Shown here in pieces: positions 10,990 through 21,500 of a stretch of DNA of 64,000 nucleotides. Each line of letters opens with the position of its first letter. The stretch's first letter is position 1. Position numbers and translations under genes: made by a program. The stretch covers positions 25,693,942 through 25,757,941 of the forward strand of contig NC_077230.1 in assembly GCF_027887165.1 (NCBI RefSeq). The letters are read 5' to 3'. The DNA comes from Monodelphis domestica (Eukaryota; Chordata; Mammalia; Didelphimorphia; Didelphidae). The notes beneath the pieces are model-generated. The model ran no database searches and was not told the origin of the DNA. It worked only from the letters and a program-made list of their open reading frames with translations.

Positions 10990-11070
10990 TATATAAAGAA
11001 TTCAATTCAATAAACATTTATTAAGCACCTACTATATACCAGACACTGTGCTAATATACTTTACAAGATT
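10990..11070 (-). mobile_element. MIR/L2-type fragment
   Basis: TCAATAAACATTTATTAAGC and ACCAGACACTGTGCTAA are the common start of this CORE repeat class. Confidence 0.65.
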
Positions 11071-11889
11071 TCTTGTACTAATCTAAACTAACTCATTTAT
11101 ATGTATGTCTATGTATATACATGTATGTATGTAAAAACTGAAATTTATGTGAAAAAGACAGGTAGAAGTCACTTTGTACATCTTTAAAAAAATTAGTTAA
11201 CATTTTCAAAGGGATTTACCATTCTTTTGCCCTTGAGATGGCTCATGAAGACTCAAAAAGCAAGTCTATCCTTGCTACCTTTACTCTCTGCCCTCTCTAT
11301 GCAGGAAAAGCTTGGGGAAGGAGAATCCACTTTGAAACAGTAAGGTCAGAAATAACTAGTTGTTTATTATTATTAATTATTATTATTATTATTACTAACC
11401 ATAACAAATGAAAGACTAAGATAATATTGAATCATTGAAGATGCAACTGAAAATTCTTCATGTCATCTCCTTCTTGGCTCTGTTGATGCGAAACTTAAGC
11501 TGGTACTTAGGGTCCATGTGGCAAGATGATTCCCCTACTTTCAATGTAACTTGAGATAGCTGACCTCAGAATCAAGAAAACTAGGGCTCATGTCTGGACT
11601 TTTTGGATGTAGTAGCATTGTGATTTTTGGGGGGTGGTCTAGAACTGGGGAGGAGGAGGTCTTCTGGACACTTTTGGACTCTAAGCCCCTCATCCAGCTC
11701 CAAATTCTGTGGCTATTCTACTCAGCACTAAGGTTGACTAAGGTGAATGGTCTACCCCTCAGCTCATCTTTTTTCCATTGCCACAGAGTATCTCCTTTTC
11801 CTGGTTACTTGCTATTAATCACGAAAGGGGCTGCCTCAGCTTCTGCTTCACAAGCTCTGGGAAAATATCTCCATGTCTATCCAACTGAT

Positions 11890-12010
11890 GATAGGTTAAT
11901 CAATACAGTTATTCAGAACTTAATATATGACAGGCAAGGTCCTATCTGTGGGGGATACAAAAAGAGACAAAAGATAGTCCCTGCCCTCAAGGAGCTTATA
12001 ATCTAATGGA
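11890..12010 (-). mobile_element. CORE-SINE/L2-type fragment
   Basis: ATTCAGAACTTAATATATGA and GGGGGATACAAAAAGAGAC, followed by CCTGCCCTCAAGGAGCTTAT and AATCTAATGG, match the widely dispersed mammalian fragment of this class. It accounts for an apparently open reading frame here. Confidence 0.6.
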
Positions 12011-12174
12011 GTCAATAGTAAAAGCATCATCTATAAAAAGCAACTTATTTTTAGGATAATTCTTAGTATATTAAGTATAGTAAGTACTTAAGTGATTTTT
12101 GACTTAACTTTCTCTTTGACTCCCTCTAACCAATACCTTTTACTATAACTAATGTACTTCAGATGATCTCAAAG

Positions 12175-12560
12175 AATCACAGAAATTTAGAATTGCAGAA
12201 TTAGAGTGAACTTCAGAGACCACTTCATCTAACGCCTCCTGGGGCTAAGTGGAACAAGTCTGATTTTTTTAAACCCTTATTTTCTGTCTTAGAATCCATA
12301 CTAAGTATTAATTCTCAGGCAGAAGATTGGTAAGGGTTCCATAATTGGGTGTGAGTGACTTGCCCAGAGACACACAGCTAGGAAGTATCTGAACTCAGGT
12401 CCTCCAGTCTCTAGCTTATTGCTTTATTTGCTGTGCTACCTAGCTGCCCCAAATCTTATTACTCTTCTACATGACAGCCCTTGAAATACTTGGGGGCTAT
12501 CATGTCCCCTGGAAATCTTTTCCTCAGATCCTGAAACCAAGACAAATTGTAGAATGAAAA
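12175..12560 (-). mobile_element. L3/CR1 fragment split by a SINE
   Basis: AGAATCACAGAAATTTAGAA (12175-12263) and, after the SINE, TTGAAATACTTGGGGGCTAT with CATGTCCCCTGGAAATCTTT (12451-12560) match the antisense CR1/L3 3' region. Confidence 0.6.
12264..12450 (-). mobile_element. tRNA-derived SINE, minus orientation
   Basis: T7 then AAACCCTTATTTTCTGTCTT, AGGCAGAAGATTGGTAAGGG, ACACAGCTAGGAAGTATCTG and CTACCTAGCTGCCCC: a nearly complete copy in reverse. Flanks AAGTCTGATT and AAATCTTATT are a weak (8/10) target duplication. Confidence 0.85.
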
Positions 12561-12654
12561 AAAAAGGATTCCTCCTCTGGGCTCTTAAACAAGATAAATC
12601 TGATGGTGGTTTCTTGTCTGTGCTGCAATAAAGCTGTCTAGAAGATGTTGAGGA

Positions 12655-12745
12655 AATGAAATGATTGCCTATAGTCACATAGCTTGGAAATGGCAGAGCC
12701 AGACTTTGAACCCACCAGGACTTGTGATTTTAAACCATCTTTGTC
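12655..12745 (-). mobile_element. MIR fragment
   Basis: AGTCACATAGCTTGGAAATG and GCAGAGCCAGACTTTGAACC match the antisense MIR core and head. Confidence 0.65.
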
Positions 12746-13105
12746 CCCCCCTCCCCTTCACCACAACTGCCTCCATGTCTGAAAGGCCTTTCAGAGTAAG
12801 AAAGTAATTATTTACTATAAAACAAAACAAAACAAAGCAACCACCAAAATGCTTAGTATAAAATATTCCCATGAGGGTGTAGGTTTGAAGGAGTAACCAG
12901 AAAGGGTGGCAAAGGAACTATCCTTAATAATACAGCGCTTCTTGGACAAGATGAAGAGGCAAGGAAAGTGAATGCCCACATATGTGGGACCTTGTGAGTT
13001 GCTTGGATGTTATAGGCTTGAGGTAAAAACAAAATATCTATTCAACATCCCACAAAATTGCCTTTATCTTCACTGGGAGTATAATGGGATATTTGAGATG
13101 ATTTG

Positions 13106-13108
<3 letters not shown>

Positions 13109-13153
<45 letters not shown>
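13109..13153. repeat. (TG)n microsatellite
   Basis: About 22 uninterrupted TG units. Confidence 0.97.
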
Positions 13154-13154
<1 letters not shown>

Positions 13155-13401
13155 TGCTAAAGCACACTTAGAAGTCATTTGTGTTTTAAGCTTTTGTATG
13201 TGGTGGAGGACAATAAGCCAGAAAGAGGAAAGACTAGCATCTTGTTGGGGGTCAACCTCCCCTACTGTCATGAATCGGGTTCTATGTGAATGTAGGCAAG
13301 GGTCCTTTGGACCAGGGGGTCTCCTGGGCCAATTTTCATGTTGACTAGTCTTGAAAGGCCACTTCACTTACAATAAAGCTAAGTGAAGCAATAAAAAAAA
13401 G

Positions 13402-13560
13402 GTTCTTTAAGGTTTATAAAACATTTGCCTCATAACATGCCCTTGATATAGGTAGAATAAATATTATTTTTCCATCTTAAAGATGAAGAAACTAAGTCTT
13501 AGTTTTGTCATAATTTGACTATGAGTTTAGCCAAATCATTTCCTTTATCTGTGCTTCACT
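13402..13560 (-). mobile_element. MIR/MON1 fragment
   Basis: AAGGTTTATAAAACATTTGC, ATCTTAAAGATGAAGAAACT and the following AAGTC wording match the core repeat. 13560-14030 holds nothing else I recognise. Confidence 0.55.
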
Positions 13561-14261
13561 GAGTTAAAACCTTACATTATTATTTATTCTTTATATATCC
13601 TATATCTCCATAAAAAGATTTAGAGTCTGCTTCAACCAATGTTAAACTCCTTGAGAGCAGGGATGTTTTTGTTAACAAAAGATAGTTAAAATTTCAGCAG
13701 GCATTTATTTAAGCCTTAGAAATCAGAAAAGGCTACAAACCAGGTTTGATTTGTTTTGTTGAGTGTTTAGACCTAAGAAATGTTAACAATGCATATTAAA
13801 TGTAAAGGTGTCCTGCACGCTTTTTTTCGCCTTCAGAGAGCCCGCTGTTAAGCATTTAAGAGTACATCCTGTAGTAATGAGGCTAGTTAGGCCCTCATTA
13901 AGCTTATAGTCTAGTAGTAAGATAAACCATATAAATAAGTCATTTCAGTACAAAGTAGAATGTATATGATCACTAGGCGGACAGAGCTCTGTGGGCTTTT
14001 AAGATACTAATCCCAAGAACTTTTATTTGATTTGATTCAATAGCTATGAAAAAGTAGCTCAAAAGCCCTACCCGGGGGGCATTTAGGTTGTCAGGGCTCA
14101 GCGGCAAAGCTGCTTGAGAGAAGGGCTCCCCGACTAACCATTTAGGGTGCGAGTTTTTGTTTTCCTTTGGGGTGGGGGTGGGCTAGAAGGGGGAGGAAGA
14201 CAAGCGTGGCTGGAACAGCAGCGGCGTCTGGAAGGGCTGCCGAGAAAGCAGTGAAGCCTTA

Positions 14262-14300
14262 GGAGGAAGAGGAGGAGGAGGAGGAGGAGGAGGAGGAGGA
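14262..14300. repeat. (GGA)n purine tract in probable 5' UTR
   Basis: About twelve GGA/GAG units, upstream of the start codon and inside the CpG island. Confidence 0.9.
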
Positions 14301-14318
14301 AAAAGGCAGTAGAGGGGG

Positions 14319-14333
14319 ATGCAGGAACCTTGA
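14319..14333 (+). promoter_or_regulatory. Possible upstream ORF (M-Q-E-P-stop)
   Basis: ATGCAGGAACCTTGA is a 4-codon frame in a fair context (G at -3). If transcription starts upstream, it would precede the main ATG and could dampen translation. Confidence 0.3.
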
Positions 14334-14523
14334 ACTTCTCTGCCTTTCGAAGAGTAGGAGGAGGAAGAGAGGGAGGTGAAAGAGAGTCGAGAGGAGGAGT
14401 TTTCCAGCCCAGTCCCACGTCTGCTCCTACCGCCCCCCCATCCCCCTTCGTCTTCCCTTTGCTCCTCCAGCCCCCCTGGTGGAACCCAAGGCACCGGGAG
14501 GGAAGGAGAGCGGGCCGTGCACT

Positions 14524-14596
14524 ATGGGAAGCTCCTCGGTTCGGCTCGCGCTGCTGCTACTGCCCCTCTACGCCTGGCTCTGCCTCGGCTTCCCAG
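14524..14596 (+). CDS. Probable first coding exon, signal peptide of an unidentified protein
   Basis: ATG lies in a strong context (A at -3, G at +4). The 24 codons read MGSSSVRLALLLLPLYAW and then L-C-L-G-F-P. This is a short polar start and one Arg, then a Leu-rich hydrophobic core with small residues at the end, a typical cleavable signal peptide. The exon closes with CAG|GTAGGA, a good donor, leaving one base over (phase 1). The position inside a CpG island supports a genuine 5' exon of a secreted or membrane protein. I do not recognise the family. I found no convincing downstream exon in this window, so the first intron would exceed 49 kb. Confidence 0.72.
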
Positions 14597-15299
14597 GTAG
14601 GAGCAGGGAGGCGGGGCAGCCAGGGAGCTCCGGAGCAGGGACACTCTGAGCAGCCCCTGGGTCCTGACTCCGCTGGGGGACAAGAAGCTGCGGGTGCGGA
14701 CGTTTTGCTAGAGTCAGCGCACAGGAGGGAGAACCGAGGTACTCCGCCGCCTCAAAGGAGGGAGCAAGGCTCCGGAGAGCCTGATCCTTGGCCAGGAACT
14801 GGGCTTGCATCTCGGGGGTGTCAGCCCCTAGCTGCCCCAGGGAGAGGGTCTCCATTCCCTCTCTCGCCTCCCCAGGCTGTGCTCCTGAAGCACCTTCGGG
14901 CTGCGGGGAGCCAGCTTTTCATTCAAACTCTTGTTGACGTGGGAGGCCAAGCGGAAACTTCTGACTGCTTTCTCTCCATCCTCAGTGAGGCTAGCCCTAA
15001 TCTCCATTTAGTTCCCTGGGGTCCCCACACTTCCGGGGGCGGAGTAGGGGAGAGGATTTTGAGCCGGGGAAAGTGGGATGCGGGGCTCTGCAGAAGTTGC
15101 TGCTTCTCTTTGCTCCTCACTGTCCCCGCCTCTATCTACTTTCAGCCTGCCAGGCACAGACCCACGTTATACAAACCAAAAAGCAGGACAGAAATTGGGA
15201 TTAGGGACAGGAATGAGGATGGAAAAGGAGAGAGACCCCGTCCTATTGGCTGTAGCCCTCTCCGGGCAGACATTTGAGGTTGTCTTTTCTGAGGAAAGG

Positions 15300-15860
15300 A
15301 GATGCCTTATGTGGCTCTGCTTTAATTAAAAAAAGAGGGAGGCAAAGAGAGGAGCATTTAAAACTACACACGTGTCTGGCATAGGGTGAGGTGAGGATTG
15401 ACTGTAACCGGAGGACTCTGACCAACTTGTCAGTTGCGTCCCTGGTATTTATTGGTTCCGGCATAAAGTTGTGGAATACCCTCTTTGGAGCTGACAAGAC
15501 TCTTCCTGTTTCCAGCTGGCTGGTTGATCTGTGCTTCGTTTGCAAACAGCCTTGGAGATCCAGGACAGCACAGATGTGTTCTCCATGCCACAGTGGTATA
15601 GAGAGTGTTTTTATTTGGTGTCACTGAAGAGCAAGAAATCCCTTCAGGAACACTTAGGTGTCCATCCAATATTTGTGGAAGGTATAATTAATTCTACGTG
15701 TCTTAGAAACTATCACAATGATACAAAGAGAAGTAAGCGTTTGGTGTAAGCTCTGTTAAAAAAAAAAGGCATAGCAACTGTAATTAAAACTTCATCTTCA
15801 ATGTCTTATTTAGTAAGTAGAAAACTCAACTTTAGTGTTTAAAGCCAGTTTTCTGTATTT
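15300..15860. other. No recognisable repeat; intron start of the CpG-island gene
   Basis: Moderate G+C, then AT-rich. Short open frames exist on both strands but none has splice flanks or a family I recognise. Confidence 0.4.
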
Positions 15861-15862
15861 CT

Positions 15863-16035
15863 AAGTGCTATAGTGGGAAGAGCACTACTGGGTTTGGAGT
15901 CAGAATACCTGGGTTCTAATATGTAGACCCTAATCTTAGTCTCTCTGTCCCTAAGCAATTTTATTCCTTTGTTTCCGTATTTATGAAAAGAGGGGATTGT
16001 ACTAGATGATCTCCAAGCTTTAATTCTTGCGAGGC
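15863..16035 (+). mobile_element. MIR
   Basis: AAGTGCTATAGTGGGAAGAG, TTTGGAGTCAGAATACCTGG, CTTAGTCTCTCTGTCCCTAA and TAGATGATCTCCAAGCTTTA follow the full MIR order. Confidence 0.8.
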
Positions 16036-16139
16036 AATTCATCAAAGGAAGTCTTGAAGGAGAGAAATTAACTCAGGTAAGGATTACATTCACTCTGAGG
16101 TCTGAGTATTCAGGAGCTTTTATGAGAATATCCAGTCCG

Positions 16140-16250
16140 TTAGCCAGTCAGTGCTAGTATGTGTCAGGCACTGATATTAAAAATCATTGAAAATACAAAG
16201 AAGGGGAGAAAACATTCCTGTTTTCAAGGAGCTAACAGTCTAAAAGGGGG
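16140..16250 (-). mobile_element. CORE-SINE/L2-type fragment
   Basis: GTGTCAGGCACTGATATTAA, AAAATACAAAGAAGGGGAG and TTTTCAAGGAGCTAACAGTC match the same dispersed unit as at 11890. The next 0.8 kb to 17055 shows no nameable feature. Confidence 0.55.
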
Positions 16251-17059
16251 AGATATATACATATAGGCTCATTTGGAATAAGCACAAAAGCAAGGGATCA
16301 TAAAATCACATACACCTGACTACTCTGTCTTCTACTGGGATATATGTTGACTGGGGATGACAACAAGAAATGAGGATGGCTGAAGAAGAGAATTCTTGCT
16401 CAAGGTTAGAGATAATGATAAGAATTGCAGTAGGCAACTGGGGTTCAATATTGAGTCCACTCACCTTGTTGAACTGGGTAAGCTGGGTCAAGAAGAGTTT
16501 GGAGCTCTTAAGATTGAGTTCCATATTCTAGGCTGATTTCTATTTGTGTAAGGGGGATTTCTTATTATTAAGGATGTTCCCCATCTTACCTAGCTTTGAT
16601 GATCATAGCAAAAAAAGCATCCAGATGAATATCTATCCATGTTAACAAGTCCACCCAGATCCTAAGGCAATTTCTTCAGTGTATTTTATTATTCCACAGT
16701 TTCCTTTTTATTTATTGCTATTCAGATTAAGTACTGTATAGAATATCCAATTATTTATCTGTGTTTCAACATAGAACCAAGACTATTCTACCAAGGTATA
16801 ACCTTCCCTTAGTGAAATGCAGAAAATCAAGAAAGGAGGTAAAGTTTTGCAAGTAGGGGCTCAGAGCTAAGTTCATATTGGGTAGACTTACAAATCCACA
16901 CATTCCTTGCAATGACTTGGTGCCTGTAGAGAGAAGTTGAGCTGAGAAATAGAAGGTCACTTTACAAGCTATAAAAGAGAGTATGCTCAACACTTCTTCC
17001 CACAACACAGCTTTTGGGTCTGAACATGGCTATCAGTGTTACATGGTGGTTATACATAG

Positions 17060-17215
17060 CTTTAGAACTGAAAGAGTCCTTTATCTGGACTAGGCACTTC
17101 AGTTTACAGATTAAGAAAATAAGTCTGAGTGTGGTGAAATAACTTCTCAAAGTCACACAGATAGTAAGTAGCACACCTGACATTCAAAATATGACTTAAA
17201 ATCTAGCATTCTTTC
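17060..17215 (-). mobile_element. MIR
   Basis: TTTACAGATTAAGAAAATAA, CTTCTCAAAGTCACACAGAT and AGTAAGTAGCACACC match the antisense MIR core. Confidence 0.6.
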
Positions 17216-17219
17216 TACA

Positions 17220-18337
17220 ATATCATAAATATCCTCATTAGGAAACAGTGAAGCCACTAAACAGTTTCAGGCCCTATTAGATTTCCAAAGCACATATGTG
17301 GTACCAATTCCCTTCATGGCCAAAGATATCTAATATCTCCCAACTACCCAACCTGTGATTACAATGCACCCTTCTTTCTGTACTCCCTATTAAACTCATC
17401 TGTATGGCTTTCCTGGTCTTCTACAGTATTCAAAGTGTTGACAAACTAAGTGAAGCTCTGGGAATACAGGAGATTACCAAGACAGAGAGTATAACCAGAA
17501 AAGAGAGACAAGGAAAGACACTTGGGGCTTGGGGGGAACCACATAAAAAAAAAAGAAAAAAAAGATGAGGAAGGAGTGATAGAGGCATAGAAAGAGTGAT
17601 TAGGAGGGGAATCCAGTGAATGGAGTTTCTGAAGTCAAAATCAGAAAAGAATATTCAGTAGTATATGATAGTTAAGTTGGGGAAAAGCTATTTGACAATT
17701 AAAGGGTCATTGTAATAATGGAGAGACAATTCCTTTGGAATGGCAGGAACAGAAGGCATATTGCACCGACTCGACTGAGCTTGAGGGGTTGAAGAAGTAG
17801 ATGCATTAGGTGCAAATAGATGGTTCATAGAAGGCAAGACTTTTCTAGGATTCTGGAGGTCTTGGCTTTTTTGTAGGTAGATAGGAACGTACCAGAGAAG
17901 TAAAGATTGGCAATGCATAGAAGAAAGATTGATTGTTGAGGGGTTTGCAGAAAGTTGGGGGAGGTGTGGGAGTGGAGAAAGAAAGGAATTAAGGGCAGGG
18001 ATAGAGGTTTTCCTCTGTAATCAGAAGGAGGAACTAGAAAATGGGTGGTGTTGAGAAATATTGTAGAGAAGTAGAACTGAGGAATCTTGCTTTACATGAT
18101 ATCATTCATTTAAGGGAAATCAAAGGTCCAGTTATGGACTATAAGCATTTTAATAGAAGCCTTTTGGAAATATAGCTTTGCTGTTTAACTCAATGGAGTA
18201 ATTCCAAGGGGGTGGATTTTTGGCCAGCCTGAGGGTGCTGTAAATGTTTTGTTGGGCTTTATATCTAACTACATAAAGTCTTTTAAAGTCTTTAAGTCTT
18301 AACTATTACATGTCTTGTATGTTTGCAAAAGGTACTT
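17220..18337. other. No recognisable gene or repeat
   Basis: About 1.1 kb of intron-like sequence. An A-rich tract is at 17546-17562. Nothing else is supportable. Confidence 0.4.
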
Positions 18338-18355
18338 AATAATACCTGCATATAT

Positions 18356-18552
18356 GGGGCAGCTAGATGGCTTAGTGAATAGAGAGCCAGGTCTGGAAAC
18401 AGGAAGTCCTGGGTTCAAATCTGTCCTCAGATACTTCCTAGCTATGTTACCCTGGGTAAGTCATTTAATCCTAGTTTTCTAGTCCTTATCACTCATCTTC
18501 CTAGGAACCAATATTCAGTATTGATTCTAAGACAGAAGGTAAGGATTTAAAA
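18356..18552 (+). mobile_element. tRNA-derived SINE, intact with 18-bp target duplication
   Basis: Head GGGGCAGCTAGATGGCTTAG, B box GGGTTCAAATCTGTCC, body TTACCCTGGGTAAGTCA, tail TTTAAAA. Flanks AATAATACCTGCATATAT (18338-18355) and AATAATACATGCATATAT (18553-18570) differ at one base. Confidence 0.93.
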
Positions 18553-18703
18553 AATAATACATGCATATATTTTGGTGATGATTCTTGGTAAATGTTTCCA
18601 TTAAGAGAGGAGAGAAAAGGTGATATGAAACTGTGGCTGGCTCTAGAAGTAGACATTTAAAAAGTAGTTAATTTTGATGACATACACACATGTATACATG
18701 CAT

Positions 18704-19345
18704 AGTTTTGTTATTCAGTTGTTCAGTCATGTCTGATTCTTCATGACCACATGGACCATAGCACATCAGACTCTTCTTTGTCTTTTGCTGTCTGTCCAAC
18801 TTTATGTTTCTTGCTTCTAGGACTTGCTTCTCTATTCATCTCATCCTCTGCTGTCCCCTTCTTTCTTTGCCTTTAATCTTTCCCAACATCATGATCCTTT
18901 CCAGGGAATCTTGTTTTCTCATTATGTGTTCAAAGTATTTAAGCTTCCTCTTCACTGGTTGACTTAGTTTGAATTAATTTTGTTAAATATTGACTGATTT
19001 GATCTCTTTGCTATCCAAGAGACTCTCAAAAATCTTCCCCATGACCACAATTTGAAAGTGCTGATTCTGGGTGTTCAGCTTTCCTTATAATCCAACTCTT
19101 ATATTCCATACATTGCTACTGGGGAACAAAACCCCAAAGCATGGACATTTGTTAGCAAGATGTTGCCTCTGCTTTTTTAGCATGTTGTCCAGATTCTCCG
19201 TAGCTTTCCTTCCAAGGAACAAACAACTTTTAATTTCATGGCTGTACTTACTGTTTGCAGTGCTCATGAAATCATCCTTCCTACATCTCCATCCTTCTAC
19301 AGGGCTTTCTACAAGCAATTCCCATATGTATTGCCAACGCATATG
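18704..19345 (-). mobile_element. RTE (BovB-like) LINE 3' region
   Basis: Minus-strand translation of about 19085-19300 shows the conserved RTE C-terminal motif YSHEIKSCLFLGRKATENLD, as in BovB-type ORF2 proteins (reverse transcriptase plus endonuclease). The 3' end is at about 18704 with the family's tail, antisense TTGTTATTCAGTTGTTCAGT then CATGTCTGATTCTTCATGAC. The copy is 5'-truncated and frameshifted. Confidence 0.85.
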
Positions 19346-19405
19346 TATATATATTCACATGTATATGTATCTATGTACACATATACAGAGAGAGAGAAGG
19401 GAATA
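19338..19405. repeat. TATG/AG simple-sequence tract
   Basis: GTATATATATTCACATGTAT followed by TATACAGAGAGAGAGA at the end of the RTE copy. Confidence 0.6.
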
Positions 19406-19589
19406 TAGTTTGGAGGCTTCAGTACTCTACAGAACATAAATCATCTAATCAGTTCTGGAAGTAAATCACTCATATCCTTATCTTTCTGAATTCTTTCTTT
19501 AGACTTATGCTTCTTTAAATGTGTTGTAGCCATTTTTGTTTTTCTCCTTCATCTTTGAAGCCATCAAAGAAATTTAAAATATATGTGTT

Positions 19590-19800
19590 TTTAAAGTTAT
19601 AGATGTTTTTTGTTTTTACATTACTTACATTTAAATCATATGTCCTCCTGCCCTGCCCAAGAGAGCCATTCTTTACAAGAAGGAATTAAAAAAAAAAGAG
19701 AAACAAGCACATCAGTAAAATTAACCAATACATTAATCAAGTTTGACAGTATATATAATGTTCTCTACCCATAGTTCCCCACTTCTGCAAAGAAGAAAGG
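19590..19800 (-). mobile_element. Old L1 3' end fragment
   Basis: TTTTTACATTACTTACATTT, the run of Cs around 19645-19660, AAAAGAGAAACAAGCACATC and ATATAATGTTCTCTACCC match the same antisense L1 3' tail seen at 34500 and 51465. Confidence 0.5.
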
Positions 19801-19834
19801 AAAGTACACTTAAAACAGATTAAGAGTCATTAAA

Positions 19835-20020
19835 AGTCATAAAATATTACAGCCATAAAGGATCTTAGAAATTATCTAGTTCAGTTTGCATTTTACTATT
19901 AAGGAAACTGAGAGTGAGAGAATTTAGGTGACATCTCACAGCTAGGTGGTATCAGAGGATGAATTAGAAGCCAAAACTCATGCCTTCCAACCGAATTCTC
20001 TTTCCACTATTCCCTGTACT
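19835..20020 (-). mobile_element. MIR3/MIR fragment
   Basis: AAAGGATCTTAGAAATTATC, AAGGAAACTGAGAGTGAGAG and CTCACAGCTAGGTGGTATCA match. Confidence 0.6.
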
Positions 20021-20261
20021 CATCAAACATCTGGAAAAATACAATGTGGGACTTTTTATGACTGGAGTAGGAGAAGTAGGGAAGGAATGGCTGAAGTGAG
20101 GGAAACTTATCCAAAGTGTGGCCATGAATGAAGAGGAAATAAATCTCAAAATGTTTGCTATTATTGTCTCGCTAGTTTTGGTGTTCTGGGGATGAATCCC
20201 TGGTCACCTTTTCCTAATTATTGTTTTGAGAAAATCTTTGGTAAAATTGCCCCTGTGTGTA

Positions 20262-20808
20262 AGTGTTTTCATTTTTCATTTTTATATTTTATGTTCCCAA
20301 TTACATGTTAATAACAATTTTTAGTATACATTGCCAAAATTATAAAATTCTGAAATTCCAAATTGTCTTCCTCTCTCTTTTCCTCCCTCCCTCCCTGAAA
20401 TAGTAAGTAATGATCTACATTGTACATAAATGATCATGCAAAATATATTTCCACATTGGTTATTATGGTGAAAGAATAATCATGTAAAACAGAAATTCCT
20501 CCAAATAAAAATACAAACAAAATAAAGTGAAAAATGCTCTGCTTTGATCCGCATTCCAACTCCAACAGTTCTTTCTCTGGAGACAAATAGCATTCTTAGT
20601 CATAAGCCTTTCAGAATTTTCCTGAATTATTGTGTTGCTGAGAGAAGCTAACTCTATCACAGGTGATCATTCCATACTATTGCTGTTACTGTGTACAATG
20701 TTCTTCTGGTTCTGCTTATTTCACTCTGCATCAGTTCATGAAGGTCTTTCCAGCTTTTTCTGAAATCATCCTGTTCATCATTTCTTATAGTACAGTATGA
20801 GGAAAGAG
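20262..20808 (-). mobile_element. L1 3' end
   Basis: Antisense 3' UTR and ORF2 end: TTCCCAATTACATGTTAATA, CCCTCCCTCCCTGAAATAGT, CATTCCAACTCCAACAGTTC, CTTCTGGTTCTGCTTATTTC, ACTCTGCATCAGTTCATGAA. It is truncated at about 20808. Confidence 0.85.
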
Positions 20809-20821
20809 TTTTTAGAGGCAA

Positions 20822-21055
20822 TTCGGTGAATTAGTAGATAGAGTACTGAGCCTAGAGACAGGAAGACTTTTAAGTTCAAATCTGATGTTAGACACTCACT
20901 AACTATGTAACCCTGTACTAGTCATTTACCATCTGCTGCATCTGTTTCCTCAGCTATAAAATGGAGATAATGATAGCACCTACCTTCCAGGGTTATTGTG
21001 TGGATCAAATGTGAGATTTGTAACATGCTTAACATAGTGCCTGATGCATAATAGG
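20822..21055 (+). mobile_element. MAR1/MIR-type SINE
   Basis: TTAGTAGATAGAGTACTGAG, AAGTTCAAATCTGATGTTAG, ATAAAATGGAGATAATGATA and CATAGTGCCTGATGCATAAT. A younger SINE has landed in its 3' end. Confidence 0.75.
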
Positions 21056-21071
21056 TGCTTGAAAAATTCTT

Positions 21072-21259
21072 TAAAAAAATTTTTTTTAAACCCTTACTTT
21101 GTATTGACTCCAAGGCAGAAGAGTGGTAAGGGCTAGGCAATGAGGGTCAAATGACTTGCCCAGGGTCACACAGCTAGGAAGTGTCTGAGGCCAGATTTGA
21201 ACCTAGGACCTCCCGTCTCTAGGCCTGGTCCTTAATCCACTGAGCCACCCAGCTGCCCC
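21072..21259 (-). mobile_element. tRNA-derived SINE with perfect 16-bp target duplication
   Basis: Reverse-oriented complete copy from its T-rich tail to GAGCCACCCAGCTGCCCC. TGCTTGAAAAATTCTT is repeated exactly at 21056-21071 and 21260-21275. Low divergence makes it one of the youngest insertions here. Confidence 0.95.
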
Positions 21260-21289
21260 TGCTTGAAAAATTCTTAGTTCTTTTTCTTC

Positions 21290-21500
21290 CTGTTTTCTTA
21301 AAACCCTTACCTTCTGTTTAGAATCAATACTATGTATTGGTTCTAAGGCCAGAAGAGCAATACAGAGTAGAAAATAGGGATTAAATGACTTGCCCAAGGT
21401 CACCCAACTAGGAAGTGTCTAAGGCTAGATTTGAACCCAGGACCTCCTGTCTTTGGTCCTAGCTCTCTCTCTCCATTGATCTATATAGCTGTTCTCTCAT
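21290..21500 (-). mobile_element. tRNA-derived SINE, older copy
   Basis: AAAACCCTTACCTTCTGTTT, TGACTTGCCCAAGGTCACCC and GATTTGAACCCAGGACCTCC. More diverged than its neighbour at 21072. Confidence 0.85.

Larger units (their letters stand above)
14030..15300 (+). promoter_or_regulatory. CpG island / TATA-less promoter region
   Basis: G+C and CpG density jump sharply here: GGCGGGGC-type motifs, GCAGCGGCGTC, CCGGGGGG, GGTTCGGCTCGCG. There is no TATA box at a sensible distance. G-rich GT/GC boxes at 14165-14195 could bind SP/KLF factors. A purine (GGA)n run (14262-14300) lies in the probable 5' UTR. The start codon of the adjacent exon is inside the island, and islands of this size in mammals usually mark a gene start. 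The transcription start cannot be placed from sequence alone. Confidence 0.8.

Noticed and set aside
11460..11540. Minus-strand text resembling a short basic C-terminus (KYQLKFRINRAKKEM)
   Set aside because: I could not match it to any ribosomal or mitochondrial protein, and it has stops on both sides, so I do not call a pseudogene.
11590..12006. 138-codon open frame on the plus strand
   Set aside because: Its C-terminal part is a MIR/L2-type fragment, and it has no splice flanks, domain or supporting start context.
13038..13367. Open frames with Thr-His or Val-Cys repeats
   Set aside because: Produced by the (TG)n microsatellite.
14330..15277. 315-codon open frame through the CpG island
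   Set aside because: It starts at a non-ATG codon and reads through the good donor at 14597. High G+C lowers stop frequency, so long frames are expected here.
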